From positions 10,044,001 to 10,108,000 of the forward strand of contig CM114271.1 in assembly GCA_050084515.1 (NCBI GenBank): 64,000 nucleotides of DNA, read 5' to 3'. Origin of the DNA: Blasia pusilla. Taxonomy: Eukaryota > Marchantiophyta > Marchantiopsida > Blasiales. Of this stretch, positions 45,474-57,349 are shown one piece after another (the stretch's first letter is position 1; each line of letters begins with the position of its first letter). Made by a program: the position numbers and the translations under genes. The notes under the pieces are model-generated. The model saw only the letters and a program-made list of their open reading frames with translations, did no database searches and had not been told where the DNA came from.

Positions 45474-46690
45474 TAGGGGGAGTGATCGAGCCACGGCCAC
45501 GAGAGATGGCGATATTAGCAGCATTCAACAGCGCCATCACTTGGCCTAGTGATTTGATTGAGGGGCATGTCCATATAGAGGACACACCCGCACTTGACAC
45601 TTATGGGGAGAGAAGTGTTATGATAGCCGTATCATTCCATGGAGGAGAGTTGTCCCTTTGGGGCTTGATTGACAAGCTTTTACACTTAGCCGGTGAGCAC
45701 GTGGAGACGGCATGGAGTGAGACATTTGCACCAGAGCGTGATGGGTTAGAGAAACCTGAGGTAGCCAGGAGTGCTACAATGACACCCTTGGACATAACAC
45801 TGATTTTGTGGTGTATTCTAGAGGAGGGTATTTGAGTGTTGGATTTCTTCGGAAGGATCAACACTAGGTTAGTTGTTGTTTTGCAGGCATGAGTGTGCGC
45901 GCAACATTATTTGTATGTTGAGCTTGATGAGGTTGCAAGGCATATTTCACTACAACATGTGGCACAATTATAACTCCATTTTCTCGACTTGTTGTGTGTG
46001 TCCGCTATACAAGGGTACCAGAGTTCCCTACCGAGGGACATTTCATTGCTGGGGGCATAGGACTTGGAGCGAGTAGGGACCATTGATTTGGTCATTGATG
46101 GTTGGCTATGTTAGGGCCAGTCAAGTGTTGGATGAGATGGCAGGTTTGCTCACACTCGGTCCAGGTTGTTTTGGGAGATGATGAGGATCTTGCGACACTT
46201 GTAGGAATATCAATCCCATTCTCCAACTTACATCTTGGAGAATGTACTAATTTTGGGCATTTGGAGGTCACATCAGGTACGTGCATGGATCGGCCCAATA
46301 GTATTTTTGGATGCGGCCAGTGTAGGTTCACTAGCACATTGCTTGTGTCTTTGGTGGACCAACTTGGTGTCACATGAGGTGTTGCGTAGGGCGTATGCGA
46401 GAGTGGAGCCCCCCTCCCATTTGTTGGTGGATTCCATTATGGATCCAAATTGTCAATCATAGGCAATGAGGCATGATGATTGACCGCCATTGACTATGGT
46501 CAATAGGATTGACATGCCACGGGTAGCCTTTCCCATATTTTTGAGTTTTCCCGCTTCCTATACATATCGGCATTTGGTGAGTCCCATACCTACTGAGACG
46601 GTTGAGGCAATGGCTGGGGGTGAGATCTACAGCGATCGACATGCCAAGGGTGACTCTTGGACTTCTTAGGATGTTTTACAGGTACGCCGA
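45474..46690 (+). pseudogene. Cytosine-C5 DNA methyltransferase encoded in gypsy-B
   Basis: One plus frame, broken by several stops, shows the C5-methyltransferase motif series. Motif I: VLDFFGRINT (45836-45865), after a TGA where CGA would fit. Motif II-like: YLYVELDEVAR. Motif IV context: TIDLVIDGWLC then stop at 46112; the catalytic PCQ is damaged here (CCA to CTA, CAG to TAG) but intact in copy 2 at 62248-62256. Then RSRLFWEMMRIL. Motif VI: SPTYILENV (ENV 46238-46246). Motif VIII-like: LDAASVGSLAHCLCLWWTN (46307-46363). A C-terminal part near 46510 (VAFPIFLSFPASYTYR) resembles the final motifs. The enzyme class methylates cytosine C5 in DNA. Upstream 360 bp are element-specific. Confidence 0.85.
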
Positions 46691-48340
46691 TAGATGATAA
46701 CTATAGCATGGAGCGTGGTTCTGGGTTCTACACGTGGAGGAGATGAGATTCTGTAGTTGGTTGTAGGGGAGCAGTCAAGTCATGTTGTTCGAGATGGGAT
46801 TATACCATCAATACCCGCGCCTAAGAGTCCTACCATAGTCACGATGGAGACTTGGGAGCCAGATATGGGCCCTAAGTCCTAAGTTGACAAGAGGAGAGCG
46901 GCGTTAGATACATCAGTTCCTTAGGAGTTATAGGAGGTGTTTTGCATTTAGCATGCAAAATTTGGATACGCTGAAGGGTCCAAGGATCCGTAATGAGTTT
47001 TCTAGTGACACGCCAATCTTCCAACAACCTTAAATGAATAGTGAAATGGAGAGGGCTCTTATTCAGAGTAGGAGCCAAGACTAGTGGAGATGTTGCATGG
47101 GAAGTAAGCATCTACCTCTACTATGCCTGCTAAGAAGGATATAACTTGCAACTGATTGGATAGGCTGATCTGTGGAGATTACCAACCTCTTAATCCGTAA
47201 ACAAAGTCCGATAAATATGCCATGTCTACGCTTTAGGAGATCTTTGATGCTATTGGGCATGCAAAGGTCTTCAATTCATTAGATCTTCAAGTCAAATATC
47301 ATCAACTGCCTATCAGATTGGAGAACAGGCAGAAGACGGCATTTTGGGGCATCGATCCTCACGGGAAGGATTGTTTGTACTTGTGGCGATTCTTACCATT
47401 TGGGTTAAAAAATGGCTCGACTAAGTTTCAGAGGGTCATAGAGAGGATCTTGGTAGGTCAAGATTTTGCTAGGTGTTATATCAATGACATTGTAGTCTTT
47501 AGCGCCACGGTTGAGGAGCATGAGCGACATCTGGAGGAGGTGTTCCGAAGATTGCAGTTACACGGGCTGAAGCTACATCCAGGAAAGTGTAAGTTCTTCT
47601 ACGACCAGATTGAGTACCTAAGACATATGATATACCCAAGTGGCCGTGGTATGCAAAAGATAAAAGAAGAGGCTATTTAACACATTCCACGCCCTATAGA
47701 TGTGAGTCCTGTTTGTGCATTCATGGGATTGGCAAACTTCTATCGACAGCACGTCAAGGGTTTTAGCTTGATTGCGAAGCCGCTAACCTTGTTGACCAAG
47801 GTGGATCACAAGTGGTACTGGGAAAATAAGCAAGAGAGAGCATTTCAACTGCTCATGACAAAGTTGATGTATGCATCCATATTCAGGAGACCGATTAGGG
47901 GACGTCCTTTCCAGTTGCATATAGATTGGAGCATGTTGGGGCTTGGAGCGGTGCTCAACCAACATGACGATGAGGTTAGAGAGTTCGTGGTAGCTTATGC
48001 TAGTCGCTCGAATAATGATGTAGAGGCAAAGTATAGCTTGTATGAGGGTGAGTGCTTGGCTGTAGTGTGGTTTGTCGCGCATTTTGGATGTTACTTATAC
48101 GGCATCCCCTTTACCATCATAATTGATCATTAGCCACTTAAGTGGTTGATGAAGTCTAACAAGCTTGCGAGGTGGTCTCTATTGTTACAAGAGTATGATT
48201 TCCAAGTGGTACATAGACTTGGGATACTCAACCAGGATGCAGATAGGTTGAGTCGTAACCCTTGTTTGAGTCAGCGAGATGTGATTGGAGCTCGGTGGCA
48301 TGGAGAGAGTGATGAGGAGTTGGTGCCAAGATAGCACGCG
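46691..48340 (+). pseudogene. gypsy-B reverse transcriptase and RNase H
   Basis: After a degenerate linker (46691-47180) the RT reads FNSLDLQVKYHQLPI, KTAFWGIDPHGKDCLYLW, FLPFGLKNGSTKFQRV and the catalytic box CYINDIVVFS (about 47490; usual YxDD, here YIND). The thumb is FMGLANFYRQHVKGFS. RNase H follows with FQLHIDWSMLGLGAVLNQ, EAKYSLYEGECLAVVW and a tail LLLQEYDFQVVHRLG with DADRLSR. Stops near 47680 and 48133 interrupt it. The RT would copy element RNA. The Asp-to-Asn change alone would inactivate it. Confidence 0.9.
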
Positions 48341-49489
48341 TCAGCGTATTTGGGCTTGTGGCTATGGAGAGCTAAAGTGTTGAGACTTCGATGGCGAGGT
48401 TTGATGGAGAGTCCTTAGATCCAGAGGCTGATGCGGAGGCAACAGGTGGCCAAGATATACATGAGGATGGAGTAGTCTTGGAGGACTTGCCCATTGGCAA
48501 TGTCATGAGCACAGTGGATGCTATAGAGCGCGATCAAATCCTACAGCAATCGAGACAATTTCGGTGGGAGAGGACACATGTGTTGTAAGTTTGGGAGGAT
48601 GGTAGAGTAGGTATAGTGCGTCGTCCTTCACAGAGAGCACTTTTGATGCGACATGCCCACGAGGAGTTGCACTAGAAGAAATGGGTGGTTTTTATGACTA
48701 GACTTTAAATGACTCACCAAAAGAATGACTCAAATTATGACTAGCATGGTTTAGTCATAAAATTTAGGTTCATTCAACTCACCTAGTTATCTGCTTATGT
48801 CTCAAGTTGTTATCAATGACCTTTAGTCAAGACGAGTCATACTTGTTTAACTCACCTAGTAATATTAAGTCATAAACAACGACTGATATGTTTAAATGAT
48901 TACATGCTGTAATGTTATCGTATTTTTTATTGGTGTTGGGATATGAGTTCTTACCCTAAGTTTCAACACTATTTTTTCTATGTGTTTATGGGGTTGGGGT
49001 AACCCTTTGGGAAAATTTTCTTGATTTTTGGACCTCTAGTTGAGTAGGAAGGGTAGAAAAAGAGGTATCAAGAAGAAAGAGGACGGATTTGAGTAGGATT
49101 TTTCCAAGTGTTTATGCCATTTTCATGTTAACTATCTTTATTTTCCGACCATTAGAGCTATCCTTACTTCCAACCATTGGATGGTGATAAAACTTGGCAC
49201 TAGCCTTTTTATTATACCTTTCTTAAACTTCAACGGTTCAAATCCAACCTTAAGCCCCCCACTCTCATACCAAAAATGAAATATCTTATTTAGGGTTTAG
49301 GATTTTTAATTCCATGTGTGAGTGGTCATTTAAAGTTGTTTCTTTTCCCCTATGATCCTAGGGTTGGAGTGTCCCTATGGAAAAATTTTCCAGAGTTTTG
49401 AACCCCTTCTTGAGGGTGGAGGGGAGAAAGAGGAATATGATTGATTTACGAGTAATGTTCCAACTCTTTTTTGAATTTTGGTCTTCTTA

Positions 49490-50260
49490 CCCATGCACCC
49501 TAGGCTCCCAATCGTTGGATTAAGCTGAAACACAAGAGATGTGTGGTTGGGAATTCCCTCTTGCCCTTGGACGGTGTGGATCTTCTAAATCGCACTCTAT
49601 GTTGAATTTAAAATTGGGAGACCACATAAAGGGTTTTTTATTTTTAATTCCCTCTATATATGGTCATTTGGAGTTTTTTTCTTTCTATTGGGATCTTGAA
49701 ATAGAAGTGCATGTTGTGACAAACTTTCATGATTTATGAGATTAAGGATGAAATTGAGGACCTAAAAATGGAGGAGAAAGAGGAATATGCGTGATTTACA
49801 AGTAATGTTCCAAGTCTTCTTTCAAGGGACGTCTTTTGATCCACGAATCTAGAGGTCCCACTGTTGGATTGAGCTGAAACATGAGGGATATGGGTTTGGG
49901 AATGCTCTCTTACCCTTGGACGGTGTGGATCTTCTATGTCATACTCCATGTTCAATTTAAAACTAGGATACCACATTTAGGGTTTTTGATTTTTAATTCC
50001 CTCTTAGTGTAGTCATTTTGAGAATGAAGAAGAAAGAGGAATATGTGTGATTCATGACTAATGAGTCGTCTTTTTTGAATTTTGGTCTTCTTACCCACGC
50101 ACCCCAAGTTCCCACTCTTGGATTGAGTTGAAACATGAGGTATGTGGGGTTGGGAATTCCTTCTTGCACTTGGACGGTGTGGATCTTCGAAATCATACTC
50201 TATGTTCAATTTAAAATTGGAAAACCACATTTAGGTTCTTTGATTTTTTTATTCCCTCAA
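49490..50260 (+). repeat. Three diverged ~190-bp repeats inside the CACTA element
   Basis: Copies at about 49490-49680, 49840-50030 and 50088-50260 share GGATTGAGCTGAAACATGAG, GGACGGTGTGGATCTTC and TTTTTAATTCCCTCT blocks. Diverged, weaker relatives may extend left to 49020. No coding function seen. Confidence 0.8.
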
Positions 50261-50679
50261 TGTGTGATAATTTTGATATTTTTTTCCCATTGGGATCTTG
50301 ACATGTTGTGCATGTTGTGACAAAATTTCATGAGTTACGGGCTTTAGGAAGAAGAGGAGGACTAAAAGATGGGTAAGATGTGTTTGGCGCGAGACAATCG
50401 CAAAGACTACGTGTAGTGGAGTAGGCCGTTTGAGCTGTTGGAAGATGTAGTGAACCATGAGGTCGGTTTTTCATGTTTTATGGACCTACTCAGGGATGAG
50501 AGGTATAAGAAGTAGGTTCATGTGAATTTATGTGGGATGTTTCGATGACATTTAGGGCTAATTGCATACAAATATTAACCTAAACCTCTTACACAAGCAT
50601 GCTCCAAAAATCAAGGAAGTTTAGGGTGACACTTCATTTACGTGGCATATATTGTATGATATGGTATATTACATATCGA

Positions 50680-50900
50680 GCGTGGTTGGGAATATCTTTT
50701 GTTCTCTTCCAAAGTTCTCTTGTGGCAAAAAAAATAAAAAAACAAGAATTCCCTGATGCCCGGTCTTGCGTTTGAGCAGGCTTGTAATTTTGGGAATATA
50801 TTTTGTACTCTTCCAAAGTTCTCTTGGCGCAAAAAATTAAAAAATTCCCCAATTACTTAATGCTTGGTTGCGCGTTTTAGAGGCCTTGTAATTTGGGATT
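50680..50900 (+). repeat. Two ~120-bp tandem copies inside the CACTA element
   Basis: Both contain TTGGGAATAT, then TCTTCCAAAGTTCTCTTG, an A-rich run, a GCTTG or GTCTTGCG segment, and end in a CTTGTAATTT block. Confidence 0.8.
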
Positions 50901-53900
50901 GGGAAATACCGGGAGTTGAAGGTGCAATGGAGAGAATGAGATGATGTGTCAGAAGGAGAAGAACAAAACTACATTGAGGTTTGAATTTGTTTGTAGGCTA
51001 TTTCCATTATGCCGTTCTCTCTCTGAGGCTTCCTCTCTCTTCAAAATGTTGTTTCCTTCTTGCAAAATGTTATTTCTTTCTTGTGCAATCTGTCGCACAC
51101 TCTTGACAGATTGCGACGGTCGTGTCCATCTTGAAGCCCCCTCATTTTTGTTGTCGTTCCCCATTGGAATCCACCAACCTTATTTTTAGATCGTTGGTTT
51201 GGTCAGATCTTTACCTTGCATAGACACTTTAAGGGCAAGAGTAGGCGGAGGAGCATATGGCAGCGACAAACATCGAGATGATGGATGGGGTGTGTTTTGT
51301 GGGAAGAAATGAAATTGTAGCGTGGATTAACTCGACTCTTTTACTCTACCTCAACAAAGTGGAGGAGGTACGGTTCATTCTACGGATATTGTACATGTAA
51401 ATTAAATGAACTCCTACGGGTCCTTTGAGAGATGTTGCTCGACAATGAATCAGCCTTGCCATCTTTCTCAACGTAGTTTGCACTACTTCTTACCGTCCGA
51501 CGACTAACTTTCCTCATTGTCTTTAGGTTACCCTTTGGGCTGCCTCATTCAACTGGTGCCTTAGTTCAGGACGATAGCGGTTCTTGCACCTAGCTAGTCG
51601 TTAGCATGAAGGGATTTTTTTGGTCCAAACATTACAATCTTATCAGACTCTTGCTCATAGCAATACATTTCAGGGTTTAGTTCTCGGGTTTCCGTAATGC
51701 TGACTGTACTTCTGCTTCATAGATCAAGCCAGTTTTGTTGCCAAACTTCCTCTTGAAAATTTTAAAATTGCAGTTATCTTTTATTTTCCAAACGTCATCA
51801 CCTTAATTTGAATGTAAGGGGGACAAAAGCCTCATTCTTCACCACGTACAATATCCTCTCGATTGATCTTGTCACATGGGATTGAGTTGTCTTTCTTTAA
51901 AACGGATGGTACCCCTATAATGTCCTCAGACCTTACGAGAGAAAAATTTAGGCTTCTATACACCAATTGGCCATTTTTTCAAAGTTGAAATATAGGATCA
52001 ACTTCGCCACGGTTTGCAATATTGAGATTCTCGTGGCAAGGAGTATTTTCCTACAAGCGTCATAGTTTTTGGAGTCACTTCAAGCTTGCAAAGTTTCTTT
52101 CTTCTATTTTGCCTAAAGATTTTATTAAAGATATCCAGTGTGTGTCAATAGTTCATGAATCATAGTCATCTTTAATTTTAGTCATCGCATGAAATTGGGG
52201 ATCTGTCAAGGAGTACTAAAGTGCACTGTAAGCGTATCATCACGTTATCCTTACTTTTAGCAGGCTCCATGATTGAATGCTTAGGGATCCATTTTAGAGA
52301 TCGGATGTAGAGGCAGAGTTGTGGAAGAGACTCTCTTAGGTCATGAATATCGTTTTGTAGTGCAGGAACCTCTAGAGTTGTGCATTGTTAGCTGATGAAT
52401 GCCGTACATCTGAGAGTGGTCGCAATGCCCAAGCACTAGTGGAGGCCTTATAGTTACAACAATACAGGATGGAGGTCGATGATCCTCGTTACTCTATATG
52501 TGAGTGTCATGTCATTTGTTAGGGCATCTCTAGGTTGTCCTAACAAATGTAAAGTATGTATGTAGTCCTGACAACAATTTTGGTAGCGGCAAGGGAATGG
52601 ATGTTGGAGGCACTAGCGCTTGTACTAGCTGATGGGGGTTATGCTATATCGACAAGCTTGACAAAAGTGTTAGATGTGCTCGATTTCTAATTTTGATAAA
52701 CTGTACATGAGCTTTCATTCCAACACAAGAACTTGCTCTGTGTGTGGAAACTCTACTTTGAAGTTTTCTTGAGTTGTTTACATCTTCAAAGTTTTTGTAA
52801 ACAAAATGGAGAAATTGCAATACTGGTGTGATGAATTTTGCGTGGGCTCATAAAATGATGTGTGCGTTACATGTATAACTATTGTAGTTTTCAGGAGGCG
52901 GATAGATCAACTATACACGGGCTTTGACGTACAACTTTGCATTAGAAATGTATTCTGAGCCATTCCTCCATTACTAGGACTTGACATTCTAGAGAACTTA
53001 AAAAGAAAAAAGGCTAAATACGAAGAGATTAGTTCATTGGATCACTGTGAATACTGAGACTTAATAACGCATGCACTAGGAGCAGTCACGAGAGTTCACT
53101 CCGTCTACAAAATGATGAAAGAGACCAATACATATTCTAATTTCAACAAATTTATGGCTCACAGCGGCATTGGTGATACAAGGCTCCACGCAAGTATATA
53201 GCATGAAGGTGGAATACCTCTGCGCTTTGGAGCTGCAAGCACTTGACTTCATTGCGCAAAATAAGTAAGCTCGCACTAAGTTCGCTTATGTGGTACTGCT
53301 CGTTTGGCTATTAGGTACCTTAATATGTTTTTCATGGAATGTCGCTAGTTTGTTCGATTGTCGTGAGCATCTACAACTTTTTTGTTTCTCACAAACTACG
53401 GGATCAAATCGTAATGCAGGCAAGGCCACGAGTACGTATCCTTTGAGCAAGCCAATGCTCAACATGATGCTGTAGAAGAGAAAGAAGAAGATTTTCTCGA
53501 CCTTGATGACATTACAGGTACGTAGTCGGTTTCCACCAGTGTCCACTAACTCCTCAAGGACCCGTTCACCAAAGCGGATTGCAATAGCAATGCTTTTCAC
53601 AGATGTACAAGCCCTTCAATCGCTTATCAGAATCTCTTTTCCTTGTTTCTTATTCACGTGGCATTCTTAATTCCAATCCAAATGTTAAACAAATGTAATT
53701 TCCACCTATGCAAACATCTAGTAGAGAACCATAAGTAGGGAGATACTATCTTCATTACGTGTGGCATTTCGATGCCTTACTACTAGACCTATCAGACCTC
53801 GTGTCCATGGTTGGATGGTTGGTGATAGAGATGGGGATGGTGCATGAGAAAAGAGTGAAGAAAGTACTATTTCCTCATGAAATATCAGTGTAGCCAAAGT

Positions 53901-56300
53901 GATTATTTAACGTTAACTCCAAAATAGATGCGACAAGAAATTTGGAAGATCTTTTGTGTTGTAAATGTTCAATTTTTTCCAGTTGGTCCTTGCAAGATTT
54001 TATGCCTCGGATGTCATTCACTACTCTGTCCACATCTAGCGCTAGTGAGGAAGCATAAGTTACCAAACCAAACCCCTTTCTTCACAATGAATTGGTGCCT
54101 ACTTTCACGGAGATTAACTATTTGCTTTGGCAGGCTGGACTCGTACAGACTCTGAATATAAGGTGCACAGTATTTGGAGTCACCGATCCCAAAGGCCAAT
54201 ATAATCCATATCAGTGTGAGCTTTCCACCTCCAAATTTTTTTCTCCCCCTTCCTTGTATTTTCTCGTAACTTGATCTTACTTTCTAGATTGGAGTTCACT
54301 AACCAATTTAGATTCTTGCCCTAACTCCTAAATTCTAAGTTTCATCGGTTTGTAGTACTCTCTTAAATTACCTTGTCTTTGTTTGTAGCACGTTAAATAA
54401 TTAGAATGGACGAAACTTAGTAATTAGAAATCGTCCAAGCTGATAGAGAACTTGGCTAACAATCTCGAAATTGCTCTAGCTCTGAATAGATTGCTACGCA
54501 ATGTGTGAAGTGTTTGTTCATTCCGTTGTCACTACAGGGTAATATGCAAGATGCAGCCTAGTTTGCGATGATGCAAGATTTGTAGACTCACTCCTTCTGA
54601 AATATGAATGCCGCTAGGTAGGTCTGAGGAAACTCTCATATTAAAATGATAGTGATGAATTCTTCTACGTCGGAGAGTTAGAACTGTTGTCGTGTTGTGG
54701 CTAGGGCACACACAACATGCTAGAGCTGCTTATTGCATGAGTGCACTATAATTGCGACACACACATGTGACAAGGTTTGATTTTCTGTCTTGGCAGATGC
54801 GAGCACGCAAATTTGTGTTGTGACAGCGTAGACCTTTGAGATGATGTTTCCTATGATTGGGCCTTTATTGTACTGCGCATTGGTTTTTTCCGGATGGGCC
54901 CTTTATAACAAGCATAATTGCGTTGGTTGCAGGTGCAAAAGGGAAGAAGAGTCGATAGATGCTAAACTTGGCAAGTATCTGAATTCAGCAATGCAAGGAG
55001 ATCAAATGGTTCTTTCTTTGCTCAAGGCAATGGTGATTTTCCCTTTACAAGTGTTGGCTCGTAGTTGAATTTCATGATACTTAAGGAGGATGATCATTAC
55101 CATCTTGTAGAGAGGACGACAAGAAGCCGACAAAGAGGCAAAGGATTTGTGTTATCTCAACCATGCATAAGCTTTGCTGCAACTATGGTCGTCCTCAAGT
55201 AGTTTTTGGATTTGAGCCATGAACCCAGGACCCCAGGTAGATGTATTTAGGGCCATGTTAGTATGTTACAACTGGAAACCATATGTGGTCCACACTTGAA
55301 GATCCTGCAGAGGGATGTTGCCCTTCCTATTTCTTAATGTTCTCAAGAGTGTGTTCAGTTGTATTTGAATTGATCTTCAAGTTCAAAGATCTTATCAACA
55401 AGTTACTTGCATTTCCTCCAAGGGAGAAAATGTCTGTTTGTGCTTAACATCTGTTGAGTGTATATAAAATATGGTTCTGCCCTCATGGAGTGTTGGAGTT
55501 CCCTTTGCACTAACTCACTCCTTGTCAAATCATGACTTTGAGAAGAATGTGCAAATGGGAGTAGTCTACTTATCTCCATATAATTGGAATGGGAAGACTT
55601 TTCTACAACAATTATGTAGAATGCTACTCATATGGGGAGTTCTCATGTTTAAGGATAAGTTTTTGAGTGCATCAGTGAGCAATACTTCATTCTATCTTAT
55701 TTCGTTGGAATTGTAATGGCATTTCACCAGTGGTATTCCTTTCTCCTTAGCCAGGGTGCAGGGGGGATAGCTTTAGAGACGTATATCGCGAAGTAGATCA
55801 ATTCATGATCAGATTCAAAACAATGGTGTTACTTTGTGATGGTTGAAACTAGGTGAGGGAGGCAGGTATAGATGATAGGGAGTGAGCTTCTCCTGAACTT
55901 GCGGGAACTGGAGAGGGTTGAGTTTCTCCGACATTGGTGTAGACCTTTAATCTCATCAGTGATGATCTGCGAGTAGGATGTGGTTTGATAAATCTACTAT
56001 GTTGTGGTGCTTGAGTTGGGAGTTCCACTTCATCTCGTGTGACTGGAAGATTGTATCTAGGGATTGTGACTTGAGAGAAATGTTATCTATCAATCTTCAA
56101 CTTCACGCCCTTCAATACTGGGTCATGGGATATAATTTGTAATTAGCAGCGATTGGGTCCAATTTAAATTATGATAGTGTGCCATGCATCACTATCAATA
56201 TTACTAGTGCAGCAAACTTTCATTCCGACCTAGTCAATAAAACTGACTTGTTCAATCCTATTGCAATTTAATGACTGGTGGAGACATGACCATTATCACC
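50901..56300. other. CACTA interior without recognisable genes
   Basis: No frame shows a transposase or other domain I can name. A 75-codon plus frame at 54841-55068 has one hydrophobic segment (IGPLLYCALVFSGWALY) and a short Cys cluster. A 97-bp stretch near 52300-52520 reads as possible old coding DNA with stops. The region may hold captured or decayed gene pieces; nothing firmer can be said. Confidence 0.5.
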
Positions 56301-57349
56301 AAGTGGATTCCTCTCCCATGGGGTACATTTGTCACATTATCATTGGATATTGTATACTTTTACATGACTAATGTAGTCCTTAGCGGTAACTAGACAAATA
56401 CCCTAGATATGACTACACGAGTTTTATTCCATAGTCCATGTCATCAGTGACATGTCATACCAATTAGTCCACGTCATACGTTGACGTGTCATTATTCCGC
56501 GTCATCTAAGTGACATGTCAATCATGGCCTCATGACTACACCCTCTAGTCATGCACCAACGTCCACCTAAGCCAACCATCCTAGTTAGCCTAGTCGCTAG
56601 ATAAATATGGCTTGGCTTTTGTGTCTGAAGTAGTTGTCAATCATTGCCAATCGTGGAATGACTTGTATGAGTCATATAACCTAGTCATAAAACCAAGGAT
56701 TTTTTCTAGTGTTGGTTCATTTTGGAGTGAAGTGGATGTATAGCTTGCTCAAGATACAATATTGGTGGTAAGGCATGTAGACTGATGTTCAGAAATTTGT
56801 TGCCAGGTGCATGGTGTGTGATCGGATCCAGGCATTGTTCAATGCTTCGACTCCATAATTGCATCCACTTTTGATCATGGGTTTAGGTTATGGATGGAGT
56901 TTGAAATTTATAGGACCTTTACCTTTGACAAAGCGCTATAGTTGTTATGTGTTGGTGATGATCAAACACTTCTCGAAGTGGATAAAGTTCCTCACAAAGC
57001 GAGTGAGGGAGTAGCGTATGCCTTCTTAGATAGAGTGTTGAGTCATTATGGAGCACCACCTGAGGTGTTGAGAGACCAAGATACGGACTTTCGCGGGGAG
57101 TTTTAAGCCTTATGTGATCAAGCGCTGATCGACCACCACACCACTTTGCGGGATCATCCTGAGGTAGATGGACTAGTGGAAAGGGTTGTGCAGATGATGA
57201 CAAGAGGTTTATGCAAGTACGGCTTTGTAGAGAGGTCACCTAAGAGATTGGAACCTCCAATTCCCTTGGATGGCGATGGGATATAAATTCAGCAAGCGGC
57301 TTACTTAACGCCTTTTTTCATCGTATTTGTTGCTTTATGGTATCACGTT

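Larger units (their letters stand above)
48670..56712. mobile_element. CACTA (En/Spm-type) element, 8,043 bp
   Basis: Terminal inverted repeats begin CACTAGAAGAAAT on the left and CACTAGAAAAAAT on the right (reverse complement), followed on both sides by TTTTATGACTAG. The target duplication is TTG (48667-48669 and 56713-56715), the 3-bp size typical of CACTA. Subterminal copies of TATGACTAG / CTAGTCATA occur near both ends (48693, 48737, 48752; 56428, 56545, 56688). I did not recognise a TnpA or TnpD/TNP2 transposase inside, so it is probably non-autonomous or deeply decayed. Confidence 0.9.
48380..57345 (+). pseudogene. gypsy-B integrase, split by the CACTA element
   Basis: The zinc-finger start LLMRHAHEEL lies at 48643-48669 and continues after the CACTA element at 56716 with VHFGVK, IQYWW and CMVCDR, completing an HHCC finger. 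The core follows: HFSKWIKFLTKRV, RDQDTDFRGEF (second Asp, about 57080), HPEVDGLVERVVQ (Glu, about 57170). The expected first-Asp segment reads WSLKF instead of WSLDF. The frame is cut at about 57345 before the C-terminal domain by copy 2. Reading phase across the CACTA insertion is preserved if one TTG copy is disregarded. Confidence 0.85.
45474..57349 (+). mobile_element. gypsy-B element, methyltransferase-RT-RNase H-integrase part
   Basis: Similarity to copy 2 starts abruptly at 45474 (matching 61838) and coding order then runs C5 methyltransferase, reverse transcriptase, RNase H, integrase. The integrase is interrupted by the CACTA element 48670-56712 and cut off at 57349 by the LTR of gypsy-B copy 2. 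It could be the continuation of copy 1 (19450-24150), but about 530 bp covering the protease would then be missing at the junction. Confidence 0.75.

Noticed and set aside
54841-55068. Small membrane protein gene inside the CACTA element
   Set aside because: A single hydrophobic stretch in a 75-codon frame without homology, promoter or conserved context is not enough.
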